Positions 40,981 through 50,158 of a stretch of DNA of 64,000 nucleotides are shown one piece after another. The stretch is taken from contig NZ_FNKQ01000006.1 in the NCBI RefSeq assembly GCF_900100875.1, positions 124,001 to 188,000 on the forward strand. The letters are read 5' to 3'. Within the stretch, counting starts at the first letter, position 1. Each line of letters begins with the position of its first letter. The DNA is from Halopelagius longus (lineage in GTDB: Archaea > Halobacteriota > Halobacteria > Halobacteriales > Haloferacaceae). Both the position numbers and the translations under genes were made by a program. The notes beneath the pieces are model-generated. The model worked only from the letters and a program-made list of their open reading frames with translations, ran no database searches and had not been told where the DNA came from.

Positions 40981-42747
40981 ATGACCGGACTCATCGGCGG
41001 AAGCTACTCCGAATCGACGCTCCGCCGCCTCCTCGGGGAGACCCCGACGAAGGCGGAGAGCGAGACTGTGACGCTCTCTCGCGGCGACTACGCGCTCGGC
41101 GTCGAACACCTCGCCGACAGGGACCCCGGCGGGTGGGAGACGTACGACGAGGACGGCCTGACCGGCGTCGTCTACGGTGCCGTCTCGAACCTCTCTGCGC
41201 TCTCTTGGGACGCGAAGGACCTGTTCGAACGCGCCTTCGAGAACCCCACCGACACCCTCCCGAACGTGGACGGACCGTTCGTGTTGGCCTGCACCGACGG
41301 CGACAGACTCGTCGTCGCGACGGACAAACTCGGCACCCGGTCGGTCTACTACGCCGAAGACGGGGACGACTTCGTGTTCGGGTCGAACCTCAACGAAGTC
41401 GCAGAGACGGTCGAGGACCCCACCGTGGACGAACGCGCCGTCGGCGATCTGCTGATGATAGGGCACGTCTGGGGCGACAAGACGCTCTTAGAGGAGGTGA
41501 CGTTCCTCGATAGCGGGAGCGCGCTGGAGTACGAGGGCGACGACCCCAGGGTGCGGCGCTACTGGAACTTCGAGTTCGACACCCGGCCGAAGTCGTCGTT
41601 CACGCCGAACCTCGTCTCGGCGTACCGGACCGCGATTCGGGACTCGGCGGCGACCATGGACGACAGTTCCGTCGGGTTGTGGCTCTCGGGCGGCCTCGAC
41701 AGTCGGACGATGGCCGGCGAACTCAGCCAGTACGTCCCGGACATGCGGACGTACACGTACGACGCGAACCCCGCCGGCGGCGGCAACATCGAACTCGCGC
41801 GGGAGATCTGCGACATCCTCGGATTGGAGAACGAGGAGGTGGACCTCACCCCCGGACCGTTCGTCGAGAACTTCGAGGACGCGGTGACCATCACCGACGG
41901 GATGCTCGGGTGGAACACGTTCCTCAACCTCACCGCCACCTTCTCCGTCCCCGAACCGACGGACATCCTCCTCGAAGCGTGCGGGCAGGGGGGGATGATG
42001 GGCGACGGCATCGGACGCTCCTCCATCGAACTGAGCGACTCCCGCGAGGACGCCCTCTACCGCGCGAAACACCAGACCGACAAGGGGACGGTGTCGGACC
42101 TGCTTTCGGGCGAAATCGACCTCGACCGAACCTACGAGGAGGAGGTGGCCAAGAGCGGACAGGACGGCTACGCCGAGACGGTGATGGACGCGTACTACCG
42201 GAACTACTTCCCCCGCGGCGACTTCGCCAGCAACAAACTCGTCCGCAGTCGCGCCGGGACGCGCGTCCCGTTCGCCCACGGGGAGTTCCTCCGCGCGGTG
42301 ACCCAGATGCCCCTCGAACAGCGCGTCGGCTGGATTCCCGGGACGAGGGGGAAGATTCCCTCCGGCACCGCCGAGGCGAAACTCGACCTCGCGCGCGAAA
42401 TCGGCTACGGGATGGCGGAAGTCCCGTACGAACGGACGAAGATGCCGCCCGAGGAACCCCTCTGGAAGCACGTCGCCGGGTTCGTCACCAGCACGTCGGT
42501 GCAACGCCTCCGCGGCACGACGGCGTACGGCGGCCGCCGGATGCAGAGCGTCTGGTCCATCTCCGACGACGAGATGCGGTCGATGCTGGTGGACCTACTC
42601 GACGACGCCGCGGAGAGGGAGTTCCTCGACGCCGACGCCGTCGAGACTATCGCGGAGGAACACTTCGAGACCCAAGAGGTAGACCACATCGGCGCGGTGT
42701 CCGGACTCACGACGCTGGAGCAGTGGCTTCAGACGAACTACGACTGA
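40981..42747 (+). CDS. Asparagine-synthase-like amidotransferase without the glutaminase cysteine
   Basis: This 588-residue protein has an N-terminal Ntn-type domain (~1-190) and a C-terminal PP-loop synthetase domain with LSGGLDS (235-241). Asparagine synthase B begins MCGI; here it begins MTGLIGG, so the Cys2 nucleophile is absent. It may therefore use free ammonia or another amine, or amidate a sugar acid. In glycan loci, such proteins often amidate uronic acids (as with WbpS/AsnB-like enzymes). The start at ATG 40981 is where the Ntn fold should begin. The gene lies divergent from the sulfatase-fold protein B gene. Confidence 0.82.
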   Translation: MTGLIGGSYSESTLRRLLGETPTKAESETVTLSRGDYALGVEHLADRDPGGWETYDEDGLTGVVYGAVSNLSALSWDAKDLFERAFENPTDTLPNVDGPFVLACTDGDRLVVATDKLGTRSVYYAEDGDDFVFGSNLNEVAETVEDPTVDERAVGDLLMIGHVWGDKTLLEEVTFLDSGSALEYEGDDPRVRRYWNFEFDTRPKSSFTPNLVSAYRTAIRDSAATMDDSSVGLWLSGGLDSRTMAGELSQYVPDMRTYTYDANPAGGGNIELAREICDILGLENEEVDLTPGPFVENFEDAVTITDGMLGWNTFLNLTATFSVPEPTDILLEACGQGGMMGDGIGRSSIELSDSREDALYRAKHQTDKGTVSDLLSGEIDLDRTYEEEVAKSGQDGYAETVMDAYYRNYFPRGDFASNKLVRSRAGTRVPFAHGEFLRAVTQMPLEQRVGWIPGTRGKIPSGTAEAKLDLAREIGYGMAEVPYERTKMPPEEPLWKHVAGFVTSTSVQRLRGTTAYGGRRMQSVWSISDDEMRSMLVDLLDDAAEREFLDADAVETIAEEHFETQEVDHIGAVSGLTTLEQWLQTNYD

Positions 42748-42816
42748 ACGCGACGCGGGAGTAGTCCCGCGAGGGACTCGGAACGACCTCCGCTAAGAGA
42801 ACGTTTTTCCGACGCT

Positions 42817-43782
42817 TCAGACCGAGACTCGCCCGGAGAGCCACTGCTTCGCGCGGCGCGCCGACCCGTAGGTGAACGGACCGCCGATGGCCAACGCCAG
42901 ATAGCCGTACGCGGACACCTGCGTCGGGTCGCGCCGAATCGACCGGAGGAGGTGTCGAACCGAGTCGCGGTAGTAGCCGTTTCTGAGCGCCGAGAACCCG
43001 AGCGTGCGGTCGAAGTTGGAGAGGAACTCCCGGCGGCAGTCCTCGCCGTACGACGCCGCGAGCGACTCGTGTTTCTCGACGATGAGGGGGACGGACTCGT
43101 CGCGTTTCTTCTCGAAGTTGTCGGTTATCTGGCCGTGGTCGGTGACGCGCCGGACGACCAACGCCTCGGGCACTGAGGCGTAGCGGGCGTGTTGCGAGAG
43201 GCGGATGTGCCACTCGCGGTCCTGCAGACTCGGCAGTCGTTCGTCGGGGTAGCCCGCGTCGTCGAAAACCTCGCGGCGGACCGCAAATCGGGAGAACGTC
43301 GCCGCTTGGAGGGTTCCGCGGAGGAGTCGTTCGGTCACGTCGCCGGCGTACTCGGGAACGACGCTGCCGATCTGTTCGCCGTCGGCGTCCACGATTTGCA
43401 CGCCGGCGGCGACGACGCCCACCTCGGAACCGCCCGCGTCGAACGCCTCGAGGTATCGCTCGACGAGTCTCGGTTCCCAGTAGTCGTCGTCGTCGAGGAA
43501 GGCGACTATCTCGCCGTCCGTGGCTTCGATGCCGGTTCGACGGGCGGCGTTCGCGCCCCGGTTCTCCTCGTGGCGGAGACACCGCCACGAGAGGCCGTCG
43601 AGCGACAGGTCCTCGAGGACCGGTTCGACCGGTTCGGGCGAGTGGTCGTCCACGACGACGAGTTCGACGTTCGAGTACGTCTGCGCCGCGACGCTCTCGA
43701 CGGCGTCGGGGAGGTAGTCCGGCCGGCCGTACGTCGGGATGACCACGCTCACTTCGGGGGCGTACTCGGATGTCGCGTCCAT
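42817..43782 (-). CDS. Family 2 glycosyltransferase
   Basis: This ~321-residue GT-A enzyme has VSVVIPTYGRPDYLPDAVES, VVVDDHSPEP (nucleotide site), NRGANAARRTGI and the metal-binding VAFLDDDDYWEPR. The remaining ~180 residues form the acceptor domain. No transmembrane segment. ATG 43782 is chosen over a GTG at 43797 since a TATAAC box lies 34 nt upstream of it. It probably adds a hexose or uronate to a lipid-linked glycan. It is convergent with the amidotransferase gene. Confidence 0.87.
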   Translation of the reverse strand: MDATSEYAPEVSVVIPTYGRPDYLPDAVESVAAQTYSNVELVVVDDHSPEPVEPVLEDLSLDGLSWRCLRHEENRGANAARRTGIEATDGEIVAFLDDDDYWEPRLVERYLEAFDAGGSEVGVVAAGVQIVDADGEQIGSVVPEYAGDVTERLLRGTLQAATFSRFAVRREVFDDAGYPDERLPSLQDREWHIRLSQHARYASVPEALVVRRVTDHGQITDNFEKKRDESVPLIVEKHESLAASYGEDCRREFLSNFDRTLGFSALRNGYYRDSVRHLLRSIRRDPTQVSAYGYLALAIGGPFTYGSARRAKQWLSGRVSV

Positions 43783-43810
43783 TGTCGGAACATTCACCGA
43801 AGCGGGTTTT

Positions 43811-43816
43811 GTTATA
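43811..43816 (-). promoter_or_regulatory. TATAAC box for GT2
   Basis: TATAAC (within CTATAACAAAA) on the minus strand, 34 nt upstream of ATG 43782. Confidence 0.55.
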
Positions 43817-43925
43817 GGGAGCGTTCCGCGACGACGGCTCGAACCGAGGGCGAGAAGCGCGATTTCGGAACCGGTCGGAGAGCCGAGGCGGCGGCGTCTC
43901 CGGTCGGGATGTCTGTTATTCTGAT

Positions 43926-43931
43926 AGTAAC
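43926..43931 (+). promoter_or_regulatory. AGTAAC box for leader ORF 2
   Basis: AGTAAC within GATAGTAACGAA, 34 nt upstream of GTG 43960. Confidence 0.4.
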
Positions 43932-43959
43932 GAAGGTGATACGGAGTAGACAGCCGGTA

Positions 43960-44028
43960 GTGACCCGCAACTCGACCATCCGAGGGGGAGTGTCGTTCGA
44001 AGCCGTCAGGCAGGGGAGGGAGCCGTGA
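43960..44028 (+). CDS. Leader ORF 2 (22 aa) before DUF1616 gene
   Basis: GTG 43960 to TGA 44028, beginning MTRNSTIRGG. Its TGA overlaps the GTG start of the DUF1616 gene as GTGA at 44025-44028. GGGGAGGG just upstream of the overlap may serve as a Shine-Dalgarno sequence. Confidence 0.5.
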   Translation: MTRNSTIRGGVSFEAVRQGREP

Positions 44029-45107
44029 GTCGGAAGGGACTCGCGGCGGACGCGATTGTGACCCTCGCCCTCGTCGCGGGGACCGCCTTCGTCGTCAGTT
44101 CGGGCATCGGCGGTCCGTTGCAGGTGGTCGCCGGCGCGGTTCTCGTGCTGTTCCTTCCGGGGTACGCGGTTTCGACGCTCGTGTTTCCGGCCACGGAGTC
44201 CGGCCGGTCTCCGTCCGACGTGATGTCGAGACGCGGGAACGCCGGGTGGCAACTCGGCGGCGGCAGCGGACCGAAACGCGCGGGGCTTCCGTTCCTCGAA
44301 CGCCTCGCGTTCGGGTTCGGACTCAGCGTCGCGTTCGTCCCCGTGTTCGCGTGGACGCTCGACGTCGGGATGTTGGAGTACCAGCGACCGGCGATTATCG
44401 GCATCGCGACCGGAACGGCCGCCGTGGCGACGATTCTCGGCGCCGTTCGGCGCGCCAGAACCCCCGACGGGACGCGGTACGTCGTTCCGTTCGCTCACGG
44501 AGTCGCCGGCGTCCGAGACGCGTTCGACGGATCGAACGGAAACCGAGCCGTGAACGCCGCTCTCGCGGTGGCGATACTCCTCGCGGTCGGGGCGGTGACG
44601 TTCAGTCTCGCCGCGCCCGCCGACGGGTCGGAGTTCACGCAGGTGTCGATTCTCACCGAACAGGAGAACGGGAACCTCACCGCCGGCGGGTACCCCGAGC
44701 AGTTCACCAGCGGAACGTCCTCGGAGATGGTTCTGCTGGTGGAGAACTACGAACACGAGCGGACGAAGTACACCGCCGTGGTCCAACTTCAGCGCGTCGA
44801 GGACGGCCAAGTCGTCGAGCGCGAGGAGCTGAATCGGGAGTCTCAGACGCTCTACCCCGGCCAATCGTGGCAGTACGGGCACCGGGTGACGCCGACGATG
44901 GAGGGGCAGGACCTCCGACTCGTCTACCTCGTCTACCGCGGTGACGCGCCGGCCGACGCGCGCGAGGAGACGGCGTACCGTTCGGTCAACATCTGGTTCG
45001 ACGTGGTTCCGGTCGGCAACGGAAACGGGGCGAACGGCAGTAGCCAAGCCGCGACGGACGGGACGACGCAGACTGCGACCGAAACGGCGACGCAGACCGA
45101 GCCGTAA
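44025..45107 (+). CDS. DUF1616 membrane protein
   Basis: This 360-residue protein starts at GTG 44025, overlapping leader ORF 2. The N-terminal half has four transmembrane helices (ADAIVTLALVAGTAFVV, GGPLQVVAGAVLVLFLPGYA, LAFGFGLSVAFVPVFAWTLD, AIIGIATGTAAVATILG) and LPGYAVSTLVFP, the DUF1616 hallmark. A fifth helix (NAALAVAILLAVGAVTFSLA) leads to an exterior beta domain (QVSILTEQENGNLTAGGYP), ending in a disordered Thr/Glu tail. DUF1616 genes are frequent in archaeal glycosylation loci; function is unknown. Confidence 0.83.
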   Translation: MSRKGLAADAIVTLALVAGTAFVVSSGIGGPLQVVAGAVLVLFLPGYAVSTLVFPATESGRSPSDVMSRRGNAGWQLGGGSGPKRAGLPFLERLAFGFGLSVAFVPVFAWTLDVGMLEYQRPAIIGIATGTAAVATILGAVRRARTPDGTRYVVPFAHGVAGVRDAFDGSNGNRAVNAALAVAILLAVGAVTFSLAAPADGSEFTQVSILTEQENGNLTAGGYPEQFTSGTSSEMVLLVENYEHERTKYTAVVQLQRVEDGQVVEREELNRESQTLYPGQSWQYGHRVTPTMEGQDLRLVYLVYRGDAPADAREETAYRSVNIWFDVVPVGNGNGANGSSQAATDGTTQTATETATQTEP

Positions 45108-45134
45108 ACCCGTTTTCGCGCGGAAAATCCGCTC

Positions 45135-46088
45135 TTACGCTCTGCCGCCGCCCGCGCGGCCGCCGGGGAGATTCACCTTCTTTCGGAGCGACGTGAACGC
45201 GAGCGTCAGTCGGACCATCGCGTCCAGACAGACGAGCGCGAACCGGTCGCCTCGTGCCCGGTCTGAGCGCGACGAGGTCGGTTTCGAGTACTCCCTCGCC
45301 AGTTTGGACACCTCGGGGCGGGTCGCCGCCAGCAGTCGCCGACGCCGCCGTCCGGCGGCGCGCTTTCGGAGGTACGACCGCACGTCCGTCGCGTAATCGT
45401 GGTAGATGACCGGACGGGGGTCGTAGACGATATCCTCGCGGTCGTAGCCGCTTGTGAGCAGTCGGTACGTCAGTTCGATTCCCTCGTGGCCCGCCCGCCC
45501 GGAGAGCGACTCGTCGAACCCGCTGACCTCCCGGAAAGCCGCGCGTCGGATCGAGGCGTTGCCCTCGATGTTCAGCGTGAAGGGAACCCGCTCGTCGCCG
45601 AGGTCGTACCACGTCTGCAGGCGGTTGTACAGCGAGTCGCTCCGCGGGAGGACCCGGCCGCGGACGGCCACCGCCCCGTCGTCGTGTGCGGCGCGGTGCG
45701 CGGCGACGAAGTCGCCGTCCGGGATGCCGTCGTCGTCGAGGAAGATCAGGAGGTCGGAGGCCGCCACCTCGGCACCGACGTTCCGAGCCACCGTGACGCC
45801 GTAGTTGCCGTCGAGGTGGACGAGGGCGCTCACTCGTTCGGTCCGTTCGACGAGTTCGTCGAGGTCGAACCGGACGCCGTTGTCGACGACGATCACCTCG
45901 AAGTCGTCCGCCGTCTGTTCGTCGAGGGCGTCGAGCGTCTCTCGAAGCACCGCCCGCGGCGTCCCGTAGGTGACGATGACGACGCTCGCGGAGGGTGCTG
46001 CGGACAGGGGACGCTCGGTCGAACTGCCGACCATCTCGCGGTACTGCGCCGGGAGTTCGTCGACGCGAGACGAAGTAGCAGCCGACAT
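45135..46088 (-). CDS. Family 2 glycosyltransferase
   Basis: This 317-residue GT-A enzyme has SASVVIVTYGTPRAVLRETL, VIVVDNGVRFD, DGNYGVTVARNVGAEVA, LLIFLDDDGIPDGDF (metal-binding DDD) and NASIRRAAFREVSGFDE, all rhamnosyl/hexosyl-transferase-like. A basic patch (RKRAAGRRRRRLLAA) near the C-terminus may contact the membrane. ATG 46088 is preferred; a GTG at 46097 would overlap the stop of the preceding small gene as GTGA. It is in an operon with the 90-aa gene upstream. Confidence 0.87.
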   Translation of the reverse strand: MSAATSSRVDELPAQYREMVGSSTERPLSAAPSASVVIVTYGTPRAVLRETLDALDEQTADDFEVIVVDNGVRFDLDELVERTERVSALVHLDGNYGVTVARNVGAEVAASDLLIFLDDDGIPDGDFVAAHRAAHDDGAVAVRGRVLPRSDSLYNRLQTWYDLGDERVPFTLNIEGNASIRRAAFREVSGFDESLSGRAGHEGIELTYRLLTSGYDREDIVYDPRPVIYHDYATDVRSYLRKRAAGRRRRRLLAATRPEVSKLAREYSKPTSSRSDRARGDRFALVCLDAMVRLTLAFTSLRKKVNLPGGRAGGGRA

Positions 46089-46093
46089 CGGTG

Positions 46094-46366
46094 TCACTCC
46101 TCGGGAGCGTCGTTTCGGGCCGGTCCGTCGTCCTCGTCGGCGTCCCCCGGAAGCTCCGTGTCCAAGAACTCCTCTCGGCCGGGGAGCGCCGCCACGGCTT
46201 CGTTTATGCCGCGGTACGCGGCCGTCTCGACGGCGTCCTCGAAGGCGTTCGTCGAGGGGTACTCCCGGAGCGTGAGCACCCGGCCGTCTTCGGTCAGGTA
46301 GACGATTTCGGTCGTCCCGTCCGTGTGGCTGTACTCGTCGCCTTCCACCGGCGCGTCGTCACTCAT
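46094..46366 (-). CDS. Small acidic protein, unknown function (glycan operon)
   Basis: This 90-residue protein has a beta-rich core TTEIVYLTEDGRVLTLREYP then FEDAVETAAYRGINEAVAALP and an acidic tail. No domain recognised. Its stop (46094) lies between the alternative starts of the GT2 gene, so translation is coupled. Its ATG overlaps the stop of leader ORF 3 by 8 nt. Confidence 0.65.
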   Translation of the reverse strand: MSDDAPVEGDEYSHTDGTTEIVYLTEDGRVLTLREYPSTNAFEDAVETAAYRGINEAVAALPGREEFLDTELPGDADEDDGPARNDAPEE

Positions 46367-46445
46367 CGTTCGAGTCCGCGAAGTCGGTCAGTGCGCAGTC
46401 CCGTCGGGAGGGGCGGGTCGCGCCCACTCCGGTACGTCGGTTCAT
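46359..46445 (-). CDS. Leader ORF 3 (28 aa)
   Basis: ATG 46445 to TGA 46359 on the minus strand, beginning MNRRTGVGATRP. It starts 34 nt after an AATAAC box and its stop overlaps the following start by 8 nt (ATGAGTGA). Confidence 0.45.
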   Translation of the reverse strand: MNRRTGVGATRPSRRDCALTDFADSNDE

Positions 46446-46473
46446 GAGTACCCGTACGATTCGAACCATTATC

Positions 46474-46479
46474 GTTATT
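46474..46479 (-). promoter_or_regulatory. AATAAC box for leader ORF 3
   Basis: AATAAC within GAATAACGATAA on the minus strand, 34 nt upstream of ATG 46445. Confidence 0.45.
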
Positions 46480-46610
46480 CTGCCCGAAGTGAAGGCCGTT
46501 CCACGATCACCCATCCGCGCCGCGTCTGCGTCTGCGATTCCTTCCGGCGGACGCCGTCGGCCTCCGGTCTTTCGCGCCGACGGTCAGGAGTTCGCGGGCG
46601 TTACTTTAGA

Positions 46611-46616
46611 CATAAC
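46611..46616 (+). promoter_or_regulatory. CATAAC box for leader ORF 4
   Basis: CATAAC within GACATAACGAAA, 34 nt upstream of GTG 46645. Confidence 0.5.
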
Positions 46617-46644
46617 GAAAGGAGCGGTATTCGTGGTGGTGAGT

Positions 46645-46719
46645 GTGAAATTCGTATCGACAGCGGTACGCACTATCGGGGCGGACAGACACGGTTGCTG
46701 TCCGTCCCTCGATCGATGA
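46645..46719 (+). CDS. Leader ORF 4 (24 aa)
   Basis: GTG 46645 to TGA 46719, beginning MKFVSTAVRT and containing a CC pair near the end. Further in-frame GTGs at 46633, 46636 and 46639 are possible starts. The stop overlaps the main ATG as ATGA at 46716-46719. Confidence 0.5.
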   Translation: MKFVSTAVRTIGADRHGCCPSLDR

Positions 46720-48611
46720 GTGCGACTCGGACGGGGTGGTCGCAGTCACGGGCGGTGAGCGACGACGCTCTGCGCCTCGCACTCGTCGTCGGCTACCTCG
46801 CTCTCGCCGCGGGAGTCGTCGTAGCGAGGGTGAACCCCTCGCCCGGGTACGACGCGTCGATATACGCCTCGACGCCGTTCGTCTACTGGGCCGGCTTCGG
46901 CCTCGCGGTCGCACTCGGCCTCGGCGTCGCCGTCTTCGGCCGACGAGTGACGCGAGCGCTCGGCGTCGCACTCGCCGGACTCGCCATGCTCACCTTCCTC
47001 GGTCTGCCGTTCCTCCGAGGGACGTACTTCTACGGGTCCGGCGACGCGTTGACCCACCTCGGACTGGCGAAGTCGCTCCTGCGGACCGACTTCGCGTTCA
47101 TGGACCTCATCTATCCCGGCGGGCACTCGCTGGCTATCTTCCTCTCGGAGGCGATGGGCGTTCCGCTCCGTCACGGGTTGATGTACGCCATGATGACCGC
47201 GTCGGTGGTCAGCCTCGTGTTCGTCCCCCTCGCCGTGTGGGCCGTCGTCCCCGACGGTCGCGCGGTCGGGTTGGCGGTGTTCACGGCGATGCTGATGCTG
47301 CCGATGAACAACATCAGCACCCATCCGGGCTTCCACAGCTACACGCTGACGACGCTGTACTTCCCGTTCGTCCTCTATCTCACGTTCAAACACATCACGC
47401 GGGGGGCGGAGGACGAGACGCTCCCGGAGTGGGCGTCGGCGGTGAGTCTCGTCGCGCCCATCGCACTCGGCGCGACGGTGTTCTACCACCCGCAGGTGGC
47501 CATCGACGTGCTCATCCTACTGTTCACGGTGTTCGCCGTGGGGTACGTCCTGCGCCGCCGCACGGAGACCGCCGGGGCCGCCGGGGCCACCGGGACCACC
47601 AGGACGTTCGATCATCGACTGCTCACCGGGCAGGTTCTCGCCCTCGCGGTGATATTCACCGCGTGGGCCGTCCAGCACCAACAGACGTTCATCTTCGCCG
47701 AGAACCTGACGAACTCCGTCACGGGGTTCCTCCAGACGGGAGAGGGCGCCGGACAGATAGCGCAGGACCGCGGGAAATCGGCCGACTCGCTGAACATCAG
47801 CCTCGAGGTGCTGTTCGTCAAACTGTTCGGCATCTCGTTCCTGTACACCCTGCTGGCGGGCGGTCTGGTGCTGAAGGAGGTACTTGGTGGCGTCCTCCGC
47901 GACCGGAGCGGCGACGACTCCGAGATGGCCGTGACGTACATCGGCTTCTCGGCGCTAACCCTCGGGCCGTTCTTCGCCGCGCAGTTCGTCGGCAACGTGT
48001 CGTCGTACTTCTTCCGCCACCTCGGCTTCGCGATGGTTCTCATCGGCGTTCTCGGCGCTATCGCCCTCTACAAGGCGGTGACCGAGTACGGATCCGCCCT
48101 GAGCGGCGGTGCGCGCGTCGCGAGCGTCCTCCTCGCCGTTCTCGTCCTGACGGGGTCGCTCGTGGCGTTCTACCCCTCGCCGTACATCTACCTCCCCTCC
48201 TCGGAGACGCCCGAATCGCAGTTCGTCGGCTACGACGCCACGTTCAAACATCAAGCCGAAGAAGTCCCCGTGGCGAAGGTGCGCATCGGTGCCTCGCGCT
48301 TCACCGACGCGCTCACGACGACGGTTCCCGGCCGACTGCTGTGGAGTCCGAACAAGACCGAGTTCGACAGCATCGAGAACTTGACGAAGTATCGGGAGAA
48401 CGAACGGACGGACCACCCCGGATACTACCTCGTCGTCTCCGAACGCGACAAGGGCCGCGAGGTGAAAGGGTTCCACGGCATCCGCTATCAGCGGGAGGAC
48501 TTCCGAGAGATAGACGGGGCGGTCACGCCGCGACTCTCCCGCGTGCAGACGAACGGCGACTACCGTCTGTACTACGTCGACCAAGAGGGACTGGTGAACA
48601 CGACCGACTGA
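46716..48611 (+). CDS. Polytopic GT-C-like membrane protein (polymerase/glycosyltransferase candidate)
   Basis: This 631-residue protein has about twelve transmembrane helices and a ~120-residue exterior C-terminal domain. The first large loop carries FYGSGDALTHLGLAKSLL, with an acidic residue at the place of the GT-C catalytic Asp, followed by FMDLIYPGGHSLAIF, a pattern of GT-C glycosyltransferases or O-antigen-polymerase-like proteins. A Gly/Ala/Thr loop near 47570-47600 is low-complexity. ATG 46716 overlaps leader ORF 4. It probably transfers or polymerises lipid-linked sugar on the outer face; exact activity is unknown. Confidence 0.78.
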   Translation: MSATRTGWSQSRAVSDDALRLALVVGYLALAAGVVVARVNPSPGYDASIYASTPFVYWAGFGLAVALGLGVAVFGRRVTRALGVALAGLAMLTFLGLPFLRGTYFYGSGDALTHLGLAKSLLRTDFAFMDLIYPGGHSLAIFLSEAMGVPLRHGLMYAMMTASVVSLVFVPLAVWAVVPDGRAVGLAVFTAMLMLPMNNISTHPGFHSYTLTTLYFPFVLYLTFKHITRGAEDETLPEWASAVSLVAPIALGATVFYHPQVAIDVLILLFTVFAVGYVLRRRTETAGAAGATGTTRTFDHRLLTGQVLALAVIFTAWAVQHQQTFIFAENLTNSVTGFLQTGEGAGQIAQDRGKSADSLNISLEVLFVKLFGISFLYTLLAGGLVLKEVLGGVLRDRSGDDSEMAVTYIGFSALTLGPFFAAQFVGNVSSYFFRHLGFAMVLIGVLGAIALYKAVTEYGSALSGGARVASVLLAVLVLTGSLVAFYPSPYIYLPSSETPESQFVGYDATFKHQAEEVPVAKVRIGASRFTDALTTTVPGRLLWSPNKTEFDSIENLTKYRENERTDHPGYYLVVSERDKGREVKGFHGIRYQREDFREIDGAVTPRLSRVQTNGDYRLYYVDQEGLVNTTD

Positions 48612-48735
48612 GTTCGTCCGACCGCGCGGCGTTACCGCGGTTGTAACGCCGCCGTTCGTTCGCCGGACGACGACCGAACGCTCGGCCGACGGCGCGCGAG
48701 ACGCGTCGATTCGTCCGACCGCGGCGTAACTACTC

Positions 48736-48741
48736 CATTAC
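48736..48741 (+). promoter_or_regulatory. CATTAC box for GT4
   Basis: CATTAC, 35 nt upstream of ATG 48771. Confidence 0.4.
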
Positions 48742-48770
48742 TATCCACGCTTCTGTCGTGGGAACACTCG

Positions 48771-49838
48771 ATGCGGGCAACAGATATCATGCTGGTCGGA
48801 CCGGCGGGGAAACCGACCGGTGGCATCGCACAGTACATCCGCGAGCAACGGGAGCGTCTCGGCGACGGCGTCTCCGTCAGAGTGTACGACGTGGCCGTCG
48901 CCGACACCGACTCCCCCTCGGCGTTCGTCCGCGCGGTGTTGCACGCGATGTGGCAGGCGCTCTGCTTTCCCTTCCGGCGGCCGCCGGACGTGCTCCACGT
49001 TCACTCCAGCCACTGGTACTCGTTCTTCCAGTCGAGTCTATACGTGCTCTACGCCGCCGTCGTCTGGCGCGTCCCGGTCATCCTCCACGTCCACGGGTCG
49101 TCGTTCGACAGCTTCGTCCAGTCGGACTCGCGCCTCCTCCGGTGGTACCAGTCTCTCGTCTTCGACCACTGCGCGAACGTCATCGTCCTCTCCGAGTACT
49201 GGCGCGACGTAGTGGGGCCGCGCGTCGGGCAGGAGAAGACGACGGTGCTCCCGAACGCGGTGGACCCCGACGAGTACGACCCGACGTACGGCGCGCGCCC
49301 GCCGCACGTCGTCTTCGTCTCGAACCACATCGAGCGGAAGGGCATCCGCGAGTTCGTCGACGCCGTCGAGCAACTGTCCGCGCGCGGCGAGGAGTTCCGC
49401 GTCACCATCGCCGGGTCCGGACCCCTCTCTCACCTCTCGGAGGACCTCGCGGAGCGACACCCCGAGGTGACCTACGAGGGGTACGTCAGCGAGGAGCGAA
49501 AGCGCGAACTCCTCGGCGAGGGGTCGGTGTTCGTCCTCCCGACGCACGCCGAGAACCTGCCCATCGCGCTCCTTGAGGCGATGGCGGGCGGGAACGCCCT
49601 GCTCTCGACGACGGTCGGTGCGATTCCGAGTCTGATTGACGACAACGGCGTTCTCGTCTCGCCGGGCGACCCCGATTCGCTCGCCGCGAGTCTCTCGGAC
49701 CTGGTGAACGACCCCGAGCGGGTGGACGAGATGGGACGGAAAAGCCGCGAGCGAGTCGAGGAGGAGTACTCGTGGCCCGTCACCGTCGAACGCCTCGAAG
49801 CGCTCTACCGCGGCTTGAAACAGTGCGAAACGAACTGA
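48771..49838 (+). CDS. GT-B (family 4) glycosyltransferase
   Basis: This 355-residue protein has an N-terminal acceptor domain starting VGPAGKPTGGIAQYIREQ with VLHVHSSHWYSF and LHVHGSSFDSF. The C-terminal donor domain has VVFVSNHIERKGIREFVDAV, AGSGPL and the nucleotide-binding E-x7-E motif (HAENLPIALLEAMAGG), typical of GT4. It is a cytoplasmic enzyme adding a sugar from an NDP donor. ATG 48771 lies 35 nt after the promoter-like box. Single gene. Confidence 0.88.
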   Translation: MRATDIMLVGPAGKPTGGIAQYIREQRERLGDGVSVRVYDVAVADTDSPSAFVRAVLHAMWQALCFPFRRPPDVLHVHSSHWYSFFQSSLYVLYAAVVWRVPVILHVHGSSFDSFVQSDSRLLRWYQSLVFDHCANVIVLSEYWRDVVGPRVGQEKTTVLPNAVDPDEYDPTYGARPPHVVFVSNHIERKGIREFVDAVEQLSARGEEFRVTIAGSGPLSHLSEDLAERHPEVTYEGYVSEERKRELLGEGSVFVLPTHAENLPIALLEAMAGGNALLSTTVGAIPSLIDDNGVLVSPGDPDSLAASLSDLVNDPERVDEMGRKSRERVEEEYSWPVTVERLEALYRGLKQCETN

Positions 49839-50026
49839 AACAGTGAGCGAGAGCGACGCGAGAGCCCGCCTATCCGCCTCTCGCCGGGGAGTGTCGGCGA
49901 GACGCCCGGAGACGTTCTTTCCACCGCGCTCAGTCGCTCTCGCGCGTTCGCGAACGCCGCGCGGAGTCGGCCCTTCTTTCGGCCGTCCGCGCGCGCGGCG
50001 AATCCGACTCCCCGCCGCGACGATCC

Positions 50027-50059
50027 GTTAACTCGGTGTTAACACGGTGATAACGGAGA
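50027..50059 (+). repeat. Three 11-nt tandem boxes (GTTAAC/GATAAC)
   Basis: GTTAAC at 50027 and 50038, and GATAAC at 50049, spaced exactly 11 nt (one helical turn). The first two units read GTTAACTCGGT and GTTAACACGGT. Operator-like. Confidence 0.6.
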
Positions 50060-50142
50060 ATCTGGCCATCCTCACGGACACCAAACTGGCCGTACAGCGC
50101 TTCTCCACGCCTCGAAGCGGCGATGAGCTACCCTTCCGTTCA

Positions 50143-50158
50143 TTCACTAATTAGTGAA
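50143..50158. promoter_or_regulatory. Perfect 16-bp palindrome
   Basis: TTCACTAATTAGTGAA is a perfect inverted repeat ~90 nt before ATG 50249 and ~60 nt before its probable TATA (50215-50220). A candidate dimeric-regulator operator. Confidence 0.6.
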
